Part shown: piece after piece, positions 15,157-17,504 of the stretch | How positions within the stretch are numbered: the first letter of the stretch is position 1 | Layout of the letters: each line of letters opens with the position of its first letter | NCBI GenBank assembly: GCA_027019685.1 | Contig: JALUWH010000069.1 | Coordinates: forward strand, 1-17,504 | Reading direction: 5' to 3' | Source of the DNA: Ghiorsea sp. | GTDB lineage: Bacteria; Pseudomonadota; Zetaproteobacteria; Mariprofundales; Mariprofundaceae | DNA: 17,504 nt | Position numbers and translations under genes: made by a program | The notes under the pieces: model-generated | Databases searched by the model: none | What the model saw: only the letters and a program-made list of their open reading frames with translations | What the model was told of the DNA's origin: nothing

Positions 15157-16215
15157 CTATTGTTCTAGCACTCTACGAACAGCATCTTCAGTCGCATCAA
15201 TGGTGACTGGTGACGCGATGCCTTTCATGGCTGTATCAGGGTCTTTCAAACCATTACCTGTTAAGGTACAAACAATTTTATCACCAGCCTTGAAATAACC
15301 TGCTTTATTTAACTTAATGATGCCTGCAACCGATGCCGCTGATGCAGGTTCGCAGAACACGCCTTCAAGCGAAGCCAACATGTCATAAGCTTGTAAAATT
15401 TCTTTATCGGTCACCGCATCAATCACGCCGCCTGATTCATCGCGCGCATCTTCAGCTTGCTGCCATGATGCAGGTTTACCAATACGAATTGCAGTGGCAA
15501 TGGTCTCTGGGTTTTCAACAGGTGCACCGTTCACGATAGGTGCTGCACCTGCAGCTTGGAAACCAAGCATTTTAGGCAAAGTTTTAGAAATCCTATGCTC
15601 TTTGTATTCTTTATAACCCTTCCAATATGCCGTGATATTACCAGCATTACCCACGGGAAGTGCATGATAATCTGGTGCAAAACCAAGCTCATCAATAATT
15701 TCAAACGCACCTGTTTTTTGCCCTTCGATACGATAAGGATTCACAGAGTTGACCAAAGAAATCGAACCATCAGCAGAAATATCGCGTACGATTTGCAAAG
15801 CATCATCAAAGTTACCTTTGATTTGAATCACTTTTGCACCATAGCGCATACCTTGGCTCATTTTACCCAAAGCAATCTTTCCGTCAGGGATAAGCACATA
15901 CGCTTCCATACCTGAGTTGGCTGCATATGCTGCTGCCGATGCCGAAGTGTTACCCGTCGATGCACAAATAATTTTGCGCGAACCTGCATTATAAGCTTGG
16001 GTAACTGCCATGGTCATGCCACGGTCTTTAAAAGAACCTGTTGGGTTCAAGCCTTCAAATTTTAGAAAAATATTAAGTTCTGGGTTGATGGCATTGCGCA
16101 AGTTGTGCGATTCATGCAATGGTGTATTGCCTTCATAAAGCGTGATAATTGCATCATCCTTAGCGATTGGTAAAAATGCGCGGTAACGGTCTATGATTCC
16201 TTGGTAATGTGGCAT
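15157..16215 (-). CDS. thrC: Threonine synthase
   Basis: This pyridoxal-phosphate enzyme converts O-phosphohomoserine to threonine and phosphate, the last step of threonine synthesis in the cytoplasm. At 352 residues it is the short form of the fold type II family. The PLP lysine is K63 in NPTGSFKDRGMTMA. The STGNTSASAAAYA segment (86-98) fits the cofactor/substrate loop, and LPVGNAGN is the glycine-rich phosphate-binding loop. The C-terminal VCTLTGNGLKDPDTA is characteristic. AAGGA stands about 8 bases before the ATG. No other threonine-pathway gene (hom, thrB) is in the window, and separation from thiO by 75 bases with a promoter-like sequence suggests independent transcription. Confidence 0.98.
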   Translation of the reverse strand: MPHYQGIIDRYRAFLPIAKDDAIITLYEGNTPLHESHNLRNAINPELNIFLKFEGLNPTGSFKDRGMTMAVTQAYNAGSRKIICASTGNTSASAAAYAANSGMEAYVLIPDGKIALGKMSQGMRYGAKVIQIKGNFDDALQIVRDISADGSISLVNSVNPYRIEGQKTGAFEIIDELGFAPDYHALPVGNAGNITAYWKGYKEYKEHRISKTLPKMLGFQAAGAAPIVNGAPVENPETIATAIRIGKPASWQQAEDARDESGGVIDAVTDKEILQAYDMLASLEGVFCEPASAASVAGIIKLNKAGYFKAGDKIVCTLTGNGLKDPDTAMKGIASPVTIDATEDAVRRVLEQ

Positions 16216-16250
16216 GAAAAAATCCTTAATCCATCAATAAAGTGAGCTCA

Positions 16251-16278
16251 ATTATGCTACCAAATATAGCAACGGCAA
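16251..16278 (-). promoter_or_regulatory. Candidate thrC promoter
   Basis: On the minus strand TTGCCG (16278-16273; 4 of 6) and CATAAT (16256-16251; 5 of 6) are separated by 16 bases, in the gap between thiO and thrC. Transcription would start near 16244, about 30 bases before the ATG. A TAGCAA-9-TTGCTA hairpin overlaps the -35 region. I see no leader peptide or threonine attenuator. Confidence 0.4.
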
Positions 16279-16290
16279 GCTTTGCTATGA

Positions 16291-17430
16291 TTACGCTTGC
16301 GGATACCCCACTGATTCGCTTTCTTTGGGTATCCTGCTTGGGGCAAAAGCATCCATGTTTATGCTGGGTTGCAAACCACATATCCAATCTGCCATCACCT
16401 TAGCTGTAATGGGTGCAAGGGCTACACCATTGCGATAATGCCCTGTTGCCACCCACAATCCTTGCTTGGATGGCACTTCACCCAAAAATGGTAAACCATC
16501 AGGGCTACCTGGTCTAAAACCCATCCATTGCTGCTCAACTTGTGCATGTTTTAAGCCTGGTATTAATCGTTGTGTTGCTTCTAACAGTTCACTTAGTGCT
16601 TTAACAGTATTGCCCCGAGCAAAGCCAACATTCTCCATGGTGGCTCCCACCAGCACTCTTCCATCCTTTCTTGGTACAAAATACGCATCATCATGTTTAA
16701 CGATATATTTTAATGTATTAGGTTTTGTTTTCAATAATATAATCTGCCCTTTCACTGGTTTTACGGGTAAATTAAAACCACTTTGTGCTGCAAGCTTTTC
16801 GCTCCAACTACCCGTAGCCAATAAGACGGTATCTGCTTCATAAGTTTTACCTTGTGAGGTTTGTACACCACGCACCCTGCCCGTTTCATGCTCCATCCAT
16901 TGAACAACTTCGCTATGTTCAACCACTTCTACATCCAGCTTCTGTAAATATAACATCACAGCTTTTAATAATTCAGGGTTTCTAACCTGATACACATGCT
17001 GCCAATACAATGCTTCTTCAATATTGATAGATAGATTCGGCTCTATGTCCAAAGCTTGCCTTGCTGTTAAACGCTGCATTCCCCAATCAAACTTATCCGA
17101 CCAAGCTTGCGCTGCACTTTGATGTTTTATTACATCATCTTCAAAGCAAGGGATAAGTAAGCCACTTTGAATGCGTTGAATATCATGCCCTGTTTCATGC
17201 CTAAGCTCAGCTTCAAGGGCTGGGTATAAATCAAGGCTAGCATTAATTAAATCAGTAAAAATATCAGGATAAAGCCAAGGGTGAATAGGGCATAAAATAC
17301 CTGCCCCTGCCCATGAAGACTCACTTGCAGCTTTGCCTTTTTCCAAAATAACAACTTCTGCACCTTGCTGCTTTAAACGCAAAGCCGTTAACATACCAAT
17401 CAAACCAGCACCAATCACAACTACTTTCAT
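16291..17430 (-). CDS. thiO: Glycine oxidase ThiO (FAD-dependent, DAO family)
   Basis: ThiO oxidises glycine to iminoglycine, which feeds the thiazole ring of thiamine in organisms that do not use ThiH. The 379-residue protein starts with the FAD-binding beta-alpha-beta motif VVVIGAGLIGM (G7, G9, G12), followed by the acidic residue of ILEKG (E31) that contacts the ribose. SSWAGAGILCP (about 38-48) is typical of ThiO-like DAO enzymes. The C-terminal region has QQWMGFRPGSPDGLPFLG and GHYRNGVALAP, the usual substrate and flavin-contact segments. I start at the ATG at 17430, with GGGATAA upstream; a GTG immediately before would add one Met. The upstream gene ends three bases earlier, implying an operon. 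No thiS or thiG is visible, so a role in thiamine synthesis rests on family similarity; another small-amine oxidase is possible. Confidence 0.92.
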   Translation of the reverse strand: MKVVVIGAGLIGMLTALRLKQQGAEVVILEKGKAASESSWAGAGILCPIHPWLYPDIFTDLINASLDLYPALEAELRHETGHDIQRIQSGLLIPCFEDDVIKHQSAAQAWSDKFDWGMQRLTARQALDIEPNLSINIEEALYWQHVYQVRNPELLKAVMLYLQKLDVEVVEHSEVVQWMEHETGRVRGVQTSQGKTYEADTVLLATGSWSEKLAAQSGFNLPVKPVKGQIILLKTKPNTLKYIVKHDDAYFVPRKDGRVLVGATMENVGFARGNTVKALSELLEATQRLIPGLKHAQVEQQWMGFRPGSPDGLPFLGEVPSKQGLWVATGHYRNGVALAPITAKVMADWICGLQPSINMDAFAPSRIPKESESVGYPQA

Positions 17431-17433
17431 CAC

Positions 17434-17504
17434 TTATCCCATCAACCCCGAAATATCTTGCGCTGAAAACTCTGGATATAAAGCATCGGTAAAATACAAA
17501 CCAT
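17434..17504 (-). CDS. C-terminal end of an unidentified gene, cut by window edge
   Basis: One minus-strand frame runs from the window edge to a TAA at 17436-17434 and reads GLYFTDALYPEFSAQDISGL, then two more residues. The spacing supports a real gene end: the stop is three bases before the thiO ATG, and the last codons contain the thiO ribosome-binding sequence. Twenty-two residues are too few to name a product. Confidence 0.55.
   Translation of the reverse strand, partial: GLYFTDALYPEFSAQDISGLMG

Noticed and set aside
16260..16290. TAGCAA-9-TTGCTA hairpin after thiO as an intrinsic terminator
   Set aside because: The stem is short and AT-rich, no T tract follows on the minus strand, and it overlaps the likely thrC promoter.
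1..17504. Mobile elements, CRISPR arrays, tRNA or rRNA genes
   Set aside because: I saw no transposase or integrase motifs, no regularly spaced direct repeats and no tRNA-like cloverleaf in the short gaps; nearly all sequence is accounted for by protein genes.

Overview
The window is a gene-dense stretch of a Gram-negative bacterial chromosome with modest GC content. Outer-membrane proteins, lipoproteins, an LpxR-type lipid A deacylase and proteobacterial-style PolA, ThrC and ThiO all point to a proteobacterium. A marine gamma- or zetaproteobacterium is my guess and is not proven. I see no mobile element, CRISPR array, tRNA or rRNA, and no gap over 300 bases lacks a gene.

Positions 1-5052 (all minus strand) form a signalling block: a membrane hybrid histidine kinase with six transmembrane helices, then a periplasmic substrate-binding lipoprotein, then a second hybrid kinase (HAMP-PAS-HisKA-HATPase-receiver) cut by the window edge. 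The binding protein and second kinase overlap by one base (TAATG). No ABC permease, ATPase or DNA-binding regulator is present, so the binding protein probably senses rather than imports. Both kinases share a closely similar catalytic core and look like paralogs with different sensor regions. Upstream, at 5090-7837, lies an intact three-domain polA.

A 201-base gap separates polA from the only plus-strand gene, 8039-9517, which encodes an exported, glycine-rich protein built of three divergent repeats. It converges on a five-gene minus-strand run (9588-14923) that probably forms an operon: OmpA-family lipoprotein, six-helix membrane protein, exported vWA-like protein, LpxR-like deacylase, and a methylguanine-DNA methyltransferase. 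The first three look like a trans-envelope complex that I cannot match to a named system, and they are my best candidate for something undescribed. A promoter-like sequence with a palindrome filling its spacer precedes the run.

Positions 15157-17504 hold housekeeping metabolism: threonine synthase, glycine oxidase (thiamine thiazole synthesis) and the last 22 codons of an unidentified gene ending three bases before thiO.
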